Source: Amborella trichopoda (taxonomy: Eukaryota; Streptophyta; Magnoliopsida; Amborellales; Amborellaceae). From it: DNA of 64,000 bases. Each line of letters begins with the position of its first letter. The first letter of the stretch is position 1. The stretch spans positions 3,445,287 through 3,509,286 of the forward strand of contig NW_006499617.1 in assembly GCF_000471905.2 (NCBI RefSeq), written 5' to 3'. The position numbers were made by a program, and so were the translations under genes. Below are positions 46,587 through 57,570 of the stretch, piece after piece. The notes below the pieces were generated by a model that saw nothing but the letters and a program-made list of their open reading frames with translations, made no database searches and was not told the origin of the DNA.

Positions 46587-47228
46587 TGTTAATCCCAATA
46601 AAAATAATAAAAAATATATAAAATTAAAATAAATAAACAACTCATTCAATTTTGTCCTTAAATCACACGAGGGACCTAAAGTTCTATACCAAATCCTATA
46701 GACCAAGTCATCCTGGGACAAGCTACCTTGAGAGTCCTCTTGGTGAATGTCCTTCACCTCTTTTCTATCATTCTCTTTCTTTTCTATAAGGTTTAACATC
46801 CTGTTATAGAAAACACCTTTATTTAGTAACTCTCGCATTAATAGTCTACAGGAGTTGAGATCCAAGTGTAACTCCTGCCTTAATTCCCTTAAGTATAACT
46901 AATTAGGATTAACAAGTTGTCGTAAAACTGTTAATCCTATGCAATGAACTAAACCTATCATTAGCCTACTAATGACCATATATTAGGATGTCCTCCAAGT
47001 ATTTCCATAATTTATAAGGAATCCAAACACACCACTGGGTTTTCCCTCCAGTGATATTGGGCTTTTCCCTCCAGTGATATATCCTATTAAAACTAAAAAA
47101 TGGATCAATGTATATGGCATTGCCTCATGTTAACCACATGGGATTTCACATATAATATGACTTTTGTACCACTATTGAAAAAATGAATTTTTGGGAGAAA
47201 AATGGCCTGATAGGCCACATTTCCAACA
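46587..47228 (-). repeat. Element D 3' LTR
   Basis: 642 bases. Matches 50605-51251 throughout, including CCATACCAAATCCTATAGAC-type text and TTTTCCCTCCAGTGATAT(A)TC. It contains TGTATATGGCATTGCCTCATG (47108), the core of the adjoining satellite. Confidence 0.92.
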
Positions 47229-47240
47229 ACTCCCACTTGG
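47229..47240 (-). other. Element D polypurine tract
   Basis: Minus-strand CCAAGTGGGAGT ends exactly at the LTR start TGTTGGAAATG. The same kind of PPT (AAGTGGGAGAT) is seen in Copia E at 52961. Confidence 0.8.
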
Positions 47241-47261
47241 CCTGAAAGCCCTTTAACATCT

Positions 47262-48216
47262 TGTATATGGCATTGCCTCATGCTTTCCACATGGGATTCT
47301 CATATACTCAGCTAGTGTAGTGACACACCACTTTTAGATTTTATGCCCTCCACAGCCTTATATATGGTATTGCCTCATGCTACTTGCGTGGGATTTCACA
47401 TATATCCTACTAATGTGGTCATATACCACACTCAGATTTCCTGGCCTCAATAACCTTGTACATGGCATTGCCTCATGCTTTTCACATGGGATTTCACATA
47501 TACCTTGCCAATGTGGTCAAACACCATACTTGGATTTCTTGGCCTCAATGGTTTTATATATGGTATTGCCTCATGTTACCTATATGAGATTTCTCATATA
47601 CCTTACAAGAGTGGTCATACACCACGCTTAGATTTCCTGGCCTCAATAACCTTGTATATGGCAATGCCTCATGCTACTGGCATGAGATTTCACATATACT
47701 CTGTCAATGTAGTCAAACACCACACTTGGATTTCTTGCCCTCAAAGGTTTTGTATATGGCATTGCCTCATGTTACCTACATGAGATTTTCTCATATACCT
47801 TACTAATGTGGTCATACACCACATTTAGATCTCCTGGCCTCAATAACTTTGTATATGACATTGCCTCATGCTACTTGCATAGGATGTTACATATACCTTG
47901 CCAATGTGCCAATGTGGTCATACACCACACTTGGATTTCCTGGCCTCAATGGTTTTGTATGTGACATTGTCTTATGCGACCTGCATGGGATTTCTCATAT
48001 ACCTTACCAATGTGGTTATACACCACACTTAGATTTTTTTGCCTCAATAACCTTGTATATGGTATTACCTCATATTACGTGCATGAAGTTTCGCATATAC
48101 CCTGCCCATGTAGTCAAACACCACATTTATATTTATTGGCCTCAATGGTTTTGCATATGGCATTGCCTCATGCTACCTGTATGGGATTTCTCATATACCT
48201 TACCAATTATTCACCA
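47262..48216. repeat. 98-bp satellite array
   Basis: Ten units starting TGTATATGGCATTGCCTCATG or near it at 47262, 47360, 47457, 47555, 47653, 47751, 47850, 47957, 48055 and 48154. Each has GGGATTTC(A/T)CATATACC, AATGTGGTCATACACCACA and TTTCCTGGCCTCAATAACC segments. Long frames read from it are satellite translations and not genes. Confidence 0.95.
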
Positions 48217-49243
48217 ACACGTTGAATTTTATTTACATATATCTTTTAGCCAAGAGAAAAAATGCATATTGCTTTCACTTGTTTCTTAAACATGTCGTCC
48301 ATAACTGGTTTTTAAGTCCAAAGCTCAGCTTCGGATCCTAAGTCAAAATAATAAAAACAATAATAATTTGACAAAGTTGTTGGTATTATTATACATAAAA
48401 AGAAATCGTTAAGTGGTCTCAACCTTAATAATAATAAAAGAAAGAAATATAATTTCATTTCTTTTTGACATGTTCAATAAGTTTCAAATCGATGATGTTA
48501 TCAAACTATTCAATAATGACTCCCACTATTCTTAATATGTGTTTGTCTTCATAATAACAAAAATTAGTCCAATATAGTCTAGCTTGCTAGATCACTAATT
48601 GCTCTCACTTTCTTAATGCGCATTGACAATTATAGTGCTAACAAATTCAATTCTAATTTGGTAAATGATGATTTACTCCTACTATCTAATGAACAACTAT
48701 CACCAATATGATAATTCAATCTCATTGAAAAATAATAGCTCAGCATCGCATCCTCATGGGTACAAATTTAGTTTTCTAAATAAATGAAAGAATACTAAGC
48801 AAAAAATACCGAAAAGTAAGCCACACCTTTGTTAAAAATAATAAACAACATTATCAATCTAAACAAAATATTCTTAATACTTGTAGAAAGAAAGGGGAAT
48901 AAAAATCTTAGCACAAACATACATATATTGTTGAACTTGAAGTATTCATAATCATTGATCACCATGAAAATTTTCAAAGCAAGTATCTCTTTAAATAAAA
49001 TTGATAACCAATATTTGTCTCATCACAATATGTATAATTGCTAGAGGGCCATGATGGAAATAAATAGGAATATCTTCCTACCTTTTTTTATAATTTATTT
49101 ATTTTTAAATAATGAAGAGTGAGAGATAGAGACTTGCTTGTCTTTTGGTCCAAGAGAGAGAGAGGAGAGAGAGAGAGAGAAAGAGAGAGAGTAACTTAAA
49201 TTTCAAAATAGGACTGCATGTGATTTGCATTCATTTCATGCTA
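48217..49243. other. Element D interior, non-coding
   Basis: Very AT-rich. GA microsatellite at about 49150-49192. No coding signal. Confidence 0.5.
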
Positions 49244-49252
49244 TTAAGATAA

Positions 49253-49445
49253 GAGAAATGATCCTATAGGACCCTCCCCCACCCATGTGTTTAAGACCTC
49301 GAAGGATTACCATTAAACTTGGTACGGATCTATAGAAAATTCAAGTCATATAATAACTTTTCTAGAAGATTCGTACCATCATTAATGGTGACCTTTTGGG
49401 GTCCTATACACATGGGTGGGGGAAAGTCCTGTAGGATCATTACTC
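49253..49445. mobile_element. Mutator-type MITE
   Basis: 193 bases that fold back: GAGAAATGATCCTATAGGAC at the left and, reversed, GAGTAATGATCCTACAGGAC at the right, with CCCCCACCCATGTGT shared further in. It is flanked by TTAAGATAA (49244-49252) and TTAAGACAA (49446-49454), a 9-bp duplication with one mismatch. Confidence 0.88.
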
Positions 49446-49464
49446 TTAAGACAACATAGAATGT

Positions 49465-49865
49465 CAACAAATTTTTAATTTGAGGCAATAAAGAACTTAC
49501 CACAAATTCTTTCTAATTGAAGCCTACCAAATTCTAATTTAAGGCAATAAATAACTTACCACAAATGCTTTCTAATTAAAACCTGACAAATTCTAATTTA
49601 AGGCAATAAAGAACTTACCACAAATGTTTTATAATTGAAACCTGCCAAATTCTAATTTAAGGTAATAAAGAATTTACCACAAATGCTTTATAATTGAAAC
49701 CTACTATATTCTAATTAAAGGTAATTACCACAAAAGCTTTGTAATTAAAACCTACCAAATTCTAATTTAAGGTAATAAAGAACTTACCACAAATGCTTTG
49801 TAATTGAAACCTACCAAATTCTAATTTAAGGTAATAAATAACTTACCACAAATACTTTATAACAA
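49465..49865. repeat. 59-bp tandem array
   Basis: Units start TTCTAATTTAAGG at 49532, 49591, 49650, 49709 (shortened), 49770 and 49829, with a diverged first unit at 49472. Core: AATAAAGAACTTACCACAAA, then TGCTTT and TAATTGAAACCTACCAAA. Confidence 0.92.
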
Positions 49866-50586
49866 AATTTGGGTAAATTAATCATCATAATATTCTTCAA
49901 AAATTTCGGTCATAAAATACTTTGGTGGCATGTAAAGATGATAGGCTCGAAGGATTGTTGTGCCCAACACTTGATTTATATTATCAACATCCTTCACTAC
50001 TCAAACATGATTGGAATAACCAAAGGACCCCTATAGAAGAAATAATAGATTCCTTTTTCTTTTTCTAATAGGTAAGAGAGAAGGAATTGTCAATGTGAGT
50101 TGCATGCCTTATTTATATATAAATGAACAACTGGATAACACTGCAGGTAAGAAAGACCAGGCTTTAAAACTTGAATTACTAGACCAGGCTTTAAAACTTG
50201 AATTACCAGAGCATATGGTCCTAAAAAATGTATTCATTGCAAGCATTGTTCCCTGACATATATAACTACCATTGTTTTATAGAAATGATCTTAAGATTGG
50301 TAGTTCAAAGTCAAGAACTCAATTCCCACTTAGCTATTAAGTAGTTTACATAATCAAAAGTTCACACATAAGTCTATTTTTAATTTATACAAGCGTAATC
50401 ACATAGAAAATAAATCTATATGAATATTATATGATATCGCTAACAGTCGTTCAATCATAGTTTTATTAAGGTAAGTAAAAAATACTATGAAAAACCACAG
50501 ATAACTGTTGTTAGGACACACCCCACATTGTTAATGTAGACACGATTTCTACAAGGATATCCTCTTTTACAAACATAAATCTACAA
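49866..50586. other. Element D interior near the PBS
   Basis: Non-coding. A short direct repeat, ACCAGGCTTTAAAACTTGAA, occurs at 50156 and 50182. Confidence 0.5.
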
Positions 50587-50603
50587 ACCTTGCACTGATA
50601 CCA
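50587..50603 (-). other. Element D primer-binding site
   Basis: Minus-strand TGGTATCAGTGCAAGG, one base after the LTR end, resembles the initiator-Met tRNA site TGGTATCAGAGC. Confidence 0.8.
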
Positions 50604-50604
50604 T

Positions 50605-51251
50605 TGTTAGTCCCAATAAAAATAATAACAAATAAATAAAATTGAAATCGATAAACAACTTACTCGAATCCGTCCTTAAATCACATAAGAGACCTAAGGT
50701 TCCATACCAAATCCTATAGACCAAGTCATCTGGTGACAAGCCCCTTGAGAGTCCTCTTGAAAAATCTCCTTCACCTATTTTCTATCATTCTCTTTCTTTT
50801 CTAGATGGGTTAGCCTCATTTTATAGAGAACACCTATATTTAGTAACTCTGACATTCATGGTCTATAGGAGTTGAGATCCAAGTGTAAATCCTGCCTTAA
50901 TTCCCTTAAGTACAGCTAATTAGGACTAACAAGTTGTCACCAAACTGTTAATCCTATGTAATGAGCTAAACTTATCATTAGCCCACTAATGACTCATATA
51001 ATAGGATGTCATCCAAGCATTCCTACAAGTTACAAGGAATCCAAACACACCATTGGGTTTTCGTTCCAGTGATACTGGATTTTTCCCTCCAGTGATATAT
51101 CCTATTAAAGCTAAAAAACGGATCAATGTATATGACATTGTTTCATATTAACCATGTGGGATTTCATATGTACTTCAATATGACTTTTGTACCATTATTA
51201 AAAAAATGAATTTTTGGGAGAGAATTGGCATGATAGGCCACATTTCCAACA
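50605..51251 (-). repeat. Element D 5' LTR
   Basis: 647 bases, roughly 88-90 percent like the 3' LTR by eye. It includes a single decayed satellite-like core (TGTATATGACATTGTTTCAT at 51128). Confidence 0.92.
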
Positions 51252-51609
51252 AAAAGTTCATCAAGAAACTACTCAATAAAGACTACTAAGAAATGGCCCC
51301 AAAATAGATTATGTTCATGTGCGTATAGAACCTAAGGCATGGAAATATGAATAAGGAAACATAAATCTAATAAAATGAGGCCAAAGATTGATAATACCTT
51401 GCGGTTTTGGTGAGTGGACAGCAAGAGATGGATGGCTTTACATATTGGGAAGAGGCTTCTTTATCTCCTTTGATTCTGCCACAGAAGATGCACTATAGGN
51501 NNNNNNNNNNNNNNNNNNNGTAAGTACGTACTACGGTAAGTAAAGGTAAAGAGGTAAAGTAAGTAAGTACGTAGTACGTAGAGAGTAGGTAGTCGTCTCT
51601 CTTCTTCTT

Positions 51610-51657
<48 letters not shown>

Positions 51658-52320
51658 TCATGGCGCATGTTGGGTTCTCTTTTGAATAAGAAGGATGAGT
51701 ATTAGGTTTAGCGTTTTGGAGGGTTTTATAATTTAACCTCAGTGATTTGAGTTGCTATCTTTTGTAGATTATATATGGACTATTGATTTAAGGACATCTA
51801 GGGCTTAGACAGAGAGTTGATCTACCCACAAGATATTATTTGATGAGCCCTTGGGATTTAACATCCTTTACCCCCATAGTACAAGTTAACTTCCAGTTAC
51901 CGGCTTAATATTTCAATTTTTGAAATTTCTCACAATATCCTATGGTTTTGAATAATTATGTGAGAAATAAACATCAAATCTCTATACTTTCTCACTCTAA
52001 AATTCAAATTCCAAACAATATTTTCTCTCACTAAATGTCTCTTCGTTACATATTTCTTCGTTGCATATTTGGTGTCATACTTCACACGCTTGGTGCCAAA
52101 AGAAACACTTGCTGTCATATAGTAAAATAACACACACCTTGAGCAACGCTTTTAGTTCTAAAGTCTCATTGGATTAAAATTCAAAAAATAAATAAAATAC
52201 CCAATATTTGCTGGCACCTCACAGTTATAAGAAAGACATGCTAATATACGAAGCATCTAAATCACAATTACCAAAACACATGCCAAACGCCACCATAAGG
52301 ATGCGTACCGCTCTAGATGG
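51252..52320. other. Intergenic stretch with assembly gap and microsatellite
   Basis: Twenty N at 51500-51519 mark a gap. After it comes a GTAAGTA/TACGTAG-rich stretch (51520-51590) and a TA microsatellite (about 51611-51656). No gene recognised on either side, and frames crossing the gap are not real. Confidence 0.7.
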
Positions 52321-52960
52321 TGTTGGGATCAATTAGTGACAAAATCAGCAAAAGTTTATAATATTCACAATTATTGTGCATTCATATTAATATAAACAAA
52401 CAATAGAAACTATATAATATCAAAGCAAAAACATGGATTGAAAAATCCTGCAATATTCAATCCACAAAGTACAAAGATTTAACGTGGTTCAGTAACAAAT
52501 CATGACCTACATCCACAGAAGAATGACGTAAAATTTTATTTACTGAGATTAGAAAGTGAAATCAAGCTCAAAATATCAATTTCTAGCATCCATTTCTCAC
52601 TTTTAACAGAGCCAAAAAACAAACCCCCAAGTACACCAAAAAATGGGTTCTCTTCAATACTTTCTCTCACTAAAACATGGCACACAGCAAACCCACAATG
52701 AAGCTCAAGCCTTTTGCTCATTTTCTCTCTCTAAAATATAATATGCTAAGCCCTCAAGAAAAAACCCAATTGCAGCCCAATCTCTCTACCTTTTTCTCAC
52801 TCTTTCTCTCTCTAAACAAAAGGGTTTTAATCCCTTTAAAAGTGTAAAGATGCTACAATACCACAACCATTAGATTAGAAGTAATCCAATGGCCCAAAAT
52901 AAAAGAGAGAAAAGTTAAATGAAACTTTTACATGTGTGATTTTTTTTCACATATGTAACA
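52321..52960 (-). repeat. Copia E 3' LTR
   Basis: Runs TGTTGGGATCAATTAGTG to CATATGTAACA on the plus strand, bounded at the right by the reversed PPT ATCTCCCACTTGAAG (52961-52975). About 640 bases. The minisatellite-like phrase TTTTCTCTCTCTAAA appears twice inside (52720, 52803). Confidence 0.8.
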
Positions 52961-53032
52961 ATCTCCCACTTGAAGACAAATCACAAAGTCTTTAAAATAA
53001 TCACCAATGCACCACTCTCCATCCACCCAAGA

Positions 53033-53796
53033 TTACGTCTCCTCCAACCCCGAAAGTCTTATACACATCGTATTCTTTTCAGTTGAGACAACTTTTGTCA
53101 ACATATCAGCAAGGTTCTTCTTAGTGTGAATCTTGTCCACCTGTAAATCTCTACGCTCGAGGGCTAACCGAATAACATGATATCTAATCTCTATATGCTT
53201 TGTCTTGGAGTAATAAGTAGCATCCTTAGCTTGATGAATCGTACTTTGGTTGTCACAATGCACAAAATATTTATCCTATTTCACCCCAAACTGGCCAAGT
53301 AACCTTCTCAACCAAATCATTTCATTCGATGCCTTAGTCAATGCCACATACTCAACTTCAGTTGATGACAAGGCAATAATATCCTGCAACCTTAACATCC
53401 AGCTGACTGCACCACCACCAACATTGAAAATGTATCCAGTGGTAGACCTTCTAGTATCACGGCATCTTGCATAATCTGCATCTACATAATCAACAAATTT
53501 CAATGAAGAATTTCCAAAATACAAGCATACATTTCGTATCCCCTTCAAATATCGAAGAATCACTTAACTGCTTGTCAATGTTTCCAATCTAGATTAGATA
53601 TAAATCTGGAAACAATTTCCACTGCATGGGCAATGTCAGGCCTAGTACAAACCATTGCATATATCAAATTACTCACTACAGAAGTATATAGAACATTCTT
53701 CATCTTACCTCTATCTACCTCATTCATTGGAGAGCCCCCTTTCGACAACTTCAAATGTGCGGCTAATGGCATAGAAACATGTTTACAATCAATCAT
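53033..53796 (-). pseudogene. Copia E RNase H and RT C-terminus
   Basis: Three adjoining frames read LIYAMVCTRPDIAHAVEIVS, ILRYLKGIRNVCLYFGNSSL, YVDADYARCRDTRRSTTGYI, LSSTEVEYVALTKASNEMIW and HCDNQSTIHQAKDATYYSKT followed by KHIEIRYHVIR. This is a nearly complete RNase H domain with one slip between 53276 and 53263. Expected Lys and Trp positions vary, so it is inactive or weakly preserved. Confidence 0.88.
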
Positions 53797-53866
53797 AATG
53801 AACCGCTCAAGAACTTTAAAAATATATTCAGATTGACTTAACTAAGGCTTACCTTGCTTTCTGCCT

Positions 53867-54600
53867 CTATGTCAAAATCTTCTTGGCTAATCCAAGATCC
53901 ATGGTGGAAAAATGCTTGGACATATCAAGCTTTAAATGCTTGATTTCACTCAGATCATTGCTAGTAACAAGCACATCATCAATATAAAGCAACAAAACAG
54001 TAAAAGAATCATATGTTAAACCCTTGAAGTACACACAATGATCAAAATCACATGTAGAATAACCTTCACCCAATATAAAACTGTCAAATTTCTTATACCA
54101 TTGTTTAGATGCTTTTTTCAAACCATACAATCTCTTTTTCAACTTACAAACCAAGTTAGGATTGTTTTTGTTCTCAAAACCTTCAAGTTGACACATATAA
54201 ATTTCTTCATCAAGATTACCATGCAAGAATGCAGTTTTAATATCAAGTTACTCTAGCTCTAAATTCAAGTTAGCAACCAAAGATAAAATAACTCTAATAG
54301 AGTTATGCTTAACAACAGGAGCAAAAATTTAATTAACATCAACACCTGGTTTTTGCCCATAACCTTTCACCACATATCTGGCTTTATATCGCATACGATC
54401 ATTTGCCTCCCACTTAATAGCATATACCCACCTATTCTTCAATGCTTTCTTCCCATGTGGAAGTTCCACCAACTCCTACGTATCATTTTTACTCCATTGC
54501 CTTATACCACCTTTCAGCATTAGGGCAATAAATAGCCTCCTGAAAAGACTTAAGTTCACCACTATCAGTATACAAAGCATAATATAAGGAAGGAAAATAC
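53867..54600 (-). pseudogene. Copia E reverse transcriptase
   Basis: The open frame 54226-53867 reads MHGNLDEEIYMCQLEGFENK, LVCKLKKRLYGLKKASKQWY, then LLLYIDDVLVTSNDLSEIKH, with a YIDD active site. Upstream pieces give NDTWELVELPHGKKALKNRW followed by VYAIKW, and IFAPVVKHNSIRVILSL with stops. Best-preserved pol domain of this element. Confidence 0.9.
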
Positions 54601-54662
54601 CATTTTGTGGGCTTGTGAGGGAGTGTGGATATTCTCAATTCTGGCTCAGGTGTAACAAGTAG

Positions 54663-55480
54663 TCATTCTTCATCTTGAATTAATTCAATGTCATCCTCAT
54701 AACTAGCATCACCTACATCAAAACTGTATTGAGCTTGAGCTTTACTCTCTTGTACTTGCCGAGGTAAACAATGAGATTTGGTACTTGTATATCCACAACA
54801 AGCCTCTCTTGTTCTGGCTTTTCTTACTTCTTTTTCAGCAAACATTACATTCTCATTAAAGAGAATATCTGGACTTTTAATAGTCTTCTTTGCAATAGGA
54901 TCCCAAATTATATAACCTTTATCATCACCACCATACCTAAGAAAAGCACATCTTCTTGACTTGGCATCTAGCTTGGCTCTACTTTCACTGGGCACTTGAA
55001 CATAAGCTTCAGACTCAAATGTTCTCAAGTGTTCATTTGACACACTTTTACCTCTCCATAGAATTTCAGGTATTTCACCATTCAAGGGTACACTGGGAGA
55101 TCTATTGCCCAAAATTGCTTATCAAGACCAGATTGTGATAACATGCTTTTTACTCTTTCAATGATGTTTCTATTCATCCTCTCAATGACACCATTTTATT
55201 GTGGTGTTCGAAGAACAATCCTTACTCTGTGAATGTCATTCTCTTTACAAAAAGTATCAAAAGCATTCAAGCAATATTCATCACCATTATCAGTTTGCAA
55301 GCATTTTATAAATCTCTCTATTTCTTTTTCAACCTTAGCTTTGAAAACCTTGAAAACTTCAAAAACTTGATCCTTAGATGCTAATGGATGCAACCAACAC
55401 TTTCTAGAATAATCATATAAAAAAGTGACAAAATAAGATGCTCCACCCAGAGATTTAACATTAACAGGGCCAAGAGTTCT
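54663..55480 (-). pseudogene. Copia E integrase
   Basis: The core reads VKSLGGASYFVTFLYDYSRK, then KCLQTDNGDEYCLNAFDTFC and NGVIERMNRNIIERVKSMLS, with D, D and E in place. The C-terminal part from 55112 reads ILWRGKSVSNEHLRTFESEA and RRCAFLRYGGDDKGYIIWDP. A stop sits just before NGVIERM. Confidence 0.88.
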
Positions 55481-56340
55481 ACATTGTTGTTTTCTCGCCC
55501 AGAGGGCAGAGAAGACAACAGTTCCATTCCAATCCCTTACCACTCCTCCATAACTAGCTAAATATAACGAGCGACCATCAAAATTAAGGTTAAATAACCC
55601 CCTCCAAAGGAGGTACCCATCTCCCCTTAGGCCTGCACTTAAAACAGTCCAATTGGAAAAGATTCGATAAGTTTCTCCTAACATCCATTTCTAGCATATC
55701 TTTCCCAACGTTTGTAATAGAGCACAAGAGCCAAATATAGTGTAATATGTTCTCCAAAATTCTCTCGACAGGCATACTTATCCCATCAAACGCTCTTCTA
55801 TTTCTTTCCTTCCGAACTTCCCATATCAATCCTCTCACAATTTGACAAAAATCGCCACTCTTATTTATGGTAGCTCAGATAATGCTAAGTTTGAGATAAT
55901 CCCCTTAACTTCCGAAGGCATAACCACAACAACCCCAAGTTGGTCAAAAAAACAATGCCAAATTTTAAATATAAAAGAACAATGGATAAACAGATGAGCA
56001 CCTGTTTGAGCATCATTCTTACACAATAGGCAGATATTAGGCAAAATCTTACCTCTCTTAATAAGATTATCATCTGTGACAATCTTATCTTGCACTGCCA
56101 ACCATAAGAAGGTTTGCACCTTAAACGGCAAAGATCATTTCCAAAAAATGGCAATTTCAGGCATAGACCATCTCCAATGGTAATGGAAAAGTAACTTATA
56201 TATTGACTTCACTGAGTACAAGCCATTTGTATCAATCTCCCAAACAACCTCACCAGTTGCATTTTGCAGAATATAAACTTCATTCAGTAGTATTAACAAT
56301 CCAACGTACGCCCAAGAAATCACTTTCGAAATTCTATTAT
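55481..56340 (-). pseudogene. LINE (L1-type) zinc-binding and RNase H fragment
   Basis: Frames read NGLYSVKSIYKLLFHYHWRW (56230-56170), PFKVQTFLWLAVQDKIVTDD, LLCKNDAQTGAHLFIHCSFI followed by FKIWHCFF (56130-55950, the zf-RVT Cys/His pattern), IWEVRKERNRRAFDGISMPV, and FNLNFDGRSLYLASYGGVVR followed by DWNG (RNase H start, 55595-55520). This is the C-terminal order of plant L1-type LINE proteins. It stops inside RNase H, where Copia integrase begins. Confidence 0.85.
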
Positions 56341-56745
56341 AGGGGAGAAAAATATTCCATACAATCTTATTAACCCTAATTTCAAAAATATCAGCAATAA
56401 CAACATTGGGATTTATCCATACGCTGAAAAACTCTTGTTTTCAACTCCCTCTCTGTTCCAAATTTGTTTGATCTGGTTAAGGTGCAAATCAGGGTGGATG
56501 AAGTTTAGTCTTTCTCGCTTAGAATTTGTGTGTGTCACAACCACAAGAAAAAAAATTGAATTTAAAAAAGATATGAAATCTTTATCCAATCCTTATGTCT
56601 TTGTTTATGTTGCATCCGGATTTCTAAAGAATCCACTAGATACCAAATTTTATCATTAGAATTGGGAAAAGCTACGTCCGTACTGTTATAATTTTCATTA
56701 CAATGGAAAGGTCCAAAAAATATGTTGTAATGGAAAGGTTACTAG
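56341..56745. other. Unassigned stretch
   Basis: No protein family recognised. Upstream LINE reverse transcriptase motifs were looked for on the minus strand and not seen. A 74-codon frame at 56435 has no recognisable features. Confidence 0.4.
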
Positions 56746-57020
56746 AAAATGCACCGGGCCCGATATTTGACATCGGATATTAAATTTATCTTTTTATTTT
56801 TTTATAGTTGAGGACTGTCAAATAGGGTGGGTATCATTTATGTATCGGTTCGATATTGCAAACATCAGACCACCCTAACAGTTGGGGCAATGTTACCTTT
56901 TTTAGGTCGGTCCAATGTTTAAATCATCCAACTGCCTTCCAATGTTATAAACATCGGTCTACTGTTAAAACATCAAAATATGAGCTTCAAAATGTGGACT
57001 GATGTTCTTAACATTGGATG
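56746..57020 (+). mobile_element. Probable CACTA transposon end with subterminal repeats
   Basis: TTACTAGAAAATGCACCGGG resembles the CACTACTAGAAAA terminus, with decay of the first bases. It is followed by repeats of GACATCGG, AACATCGG(T/A)C, CCAATGTT and GATGTTCTTAACATTGG on both strands (56770-57030), the kind of subterminal repeats that CACTA transposases bind. The other end was not found. Confidence 0.4.
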
Positions 57021-57570
57021 GCCCATACACTGTATTTTTGGTAGGTTTCAAGGTTCGAGTATGGTAGATTACAAATTTTGTGCACCATTGGCCTCATGTA
57101 ATTGCTCTAAATAAAAATAAAACAAAAACATAAGTTAAAATGTGGACCAAAATATGGCCATTTTGGATAAATGGGATTACTTATTGTCTTTCAATCTAGA
57201 CCACTCGATCTATACTATCCTATAAACGACACGGTTCATTTGATCTTTATCCTAGTTAACATATATCTGGAAGGGCATCTGGATCAATAAACAAGTTGAT
57301 GCAGTGGTCACCTCGATAGGAGGCTTCAACCACCTCAGTATGAAAAAACTCAGTAGCCGAGAAGTGGTGCCTCCTCACTTCCACTGAAACCCAAAAGATC
57401 TTAAGAAAAACATCAACAACTCTAGTCAACCTTCAAAGGGATCATACAAGTCAAAGAAATTGACAAGATGGCAAATCAGGCCAGCCTCTTGCCGAATGGA
57501 TTCCCTCCCAAGAAGTCAGCAAAAACAGAAATCATGCTGACAAATTGGGGCACATGCCCCCCAAAGGCTA
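57021..57570. other. Unassigned stretch
   Basis: No coding motif recognised on either strand. Possibly decayed retroelement sequence. Confidence 0.35.

Larger units (their letters stand above)
46587..51251 (-). mobile_element. Non-coding LTR retrotransposon D with intact ends
   Basis: LTRs at 46587-47228 and 50605-51251 share start TGTTA(A/G)TCCCAATAAAAAT and end CCACATTTCCAACA. A perfect 5-bp duplication AAAAG flanks the element (46582-46586, 51252-51256). A PPT (CCAAGTGGGAGT, minus) abuts the left LTR and a PBS lies next to the right LTR, so it is on the minus strand. The 3.4-kb interior has no gag or pol. It holds a 98-bp satellite, a nested MITE and a 59-bp array. Confidence 0.92.
52321..55480 (-). 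mobile_element. Ty1/Copia retrotransposon E, 5'-truncated
   Basis: 3' LTR (52321-52960), PPT, RNase H, RT and integrase on the minus strand. Protease, gag and 5' LTR are absent because a LINE fragment is joined at about 55480. The PPT and LTR start (TGTTACATATG) are intact. Confidence 0.88.

Noticed and set aside
47377-48289. Overlapping open frames of 84-146 codons
   Set aside because: All lie in the 98-bp satellite. Their periodic protein text reflects repeat units, and two frames are open at once.
49465-49865. CRISPR-like array
   Set aside because: Units are contiguous 59-bp tandem repeats with no unique spacers, in a plant retroelement.
51461-51661. Open frame across the assembly gap
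   Set aside because: It contains the N run and a TA microsatellite translated as repeated Tyr-Ile.
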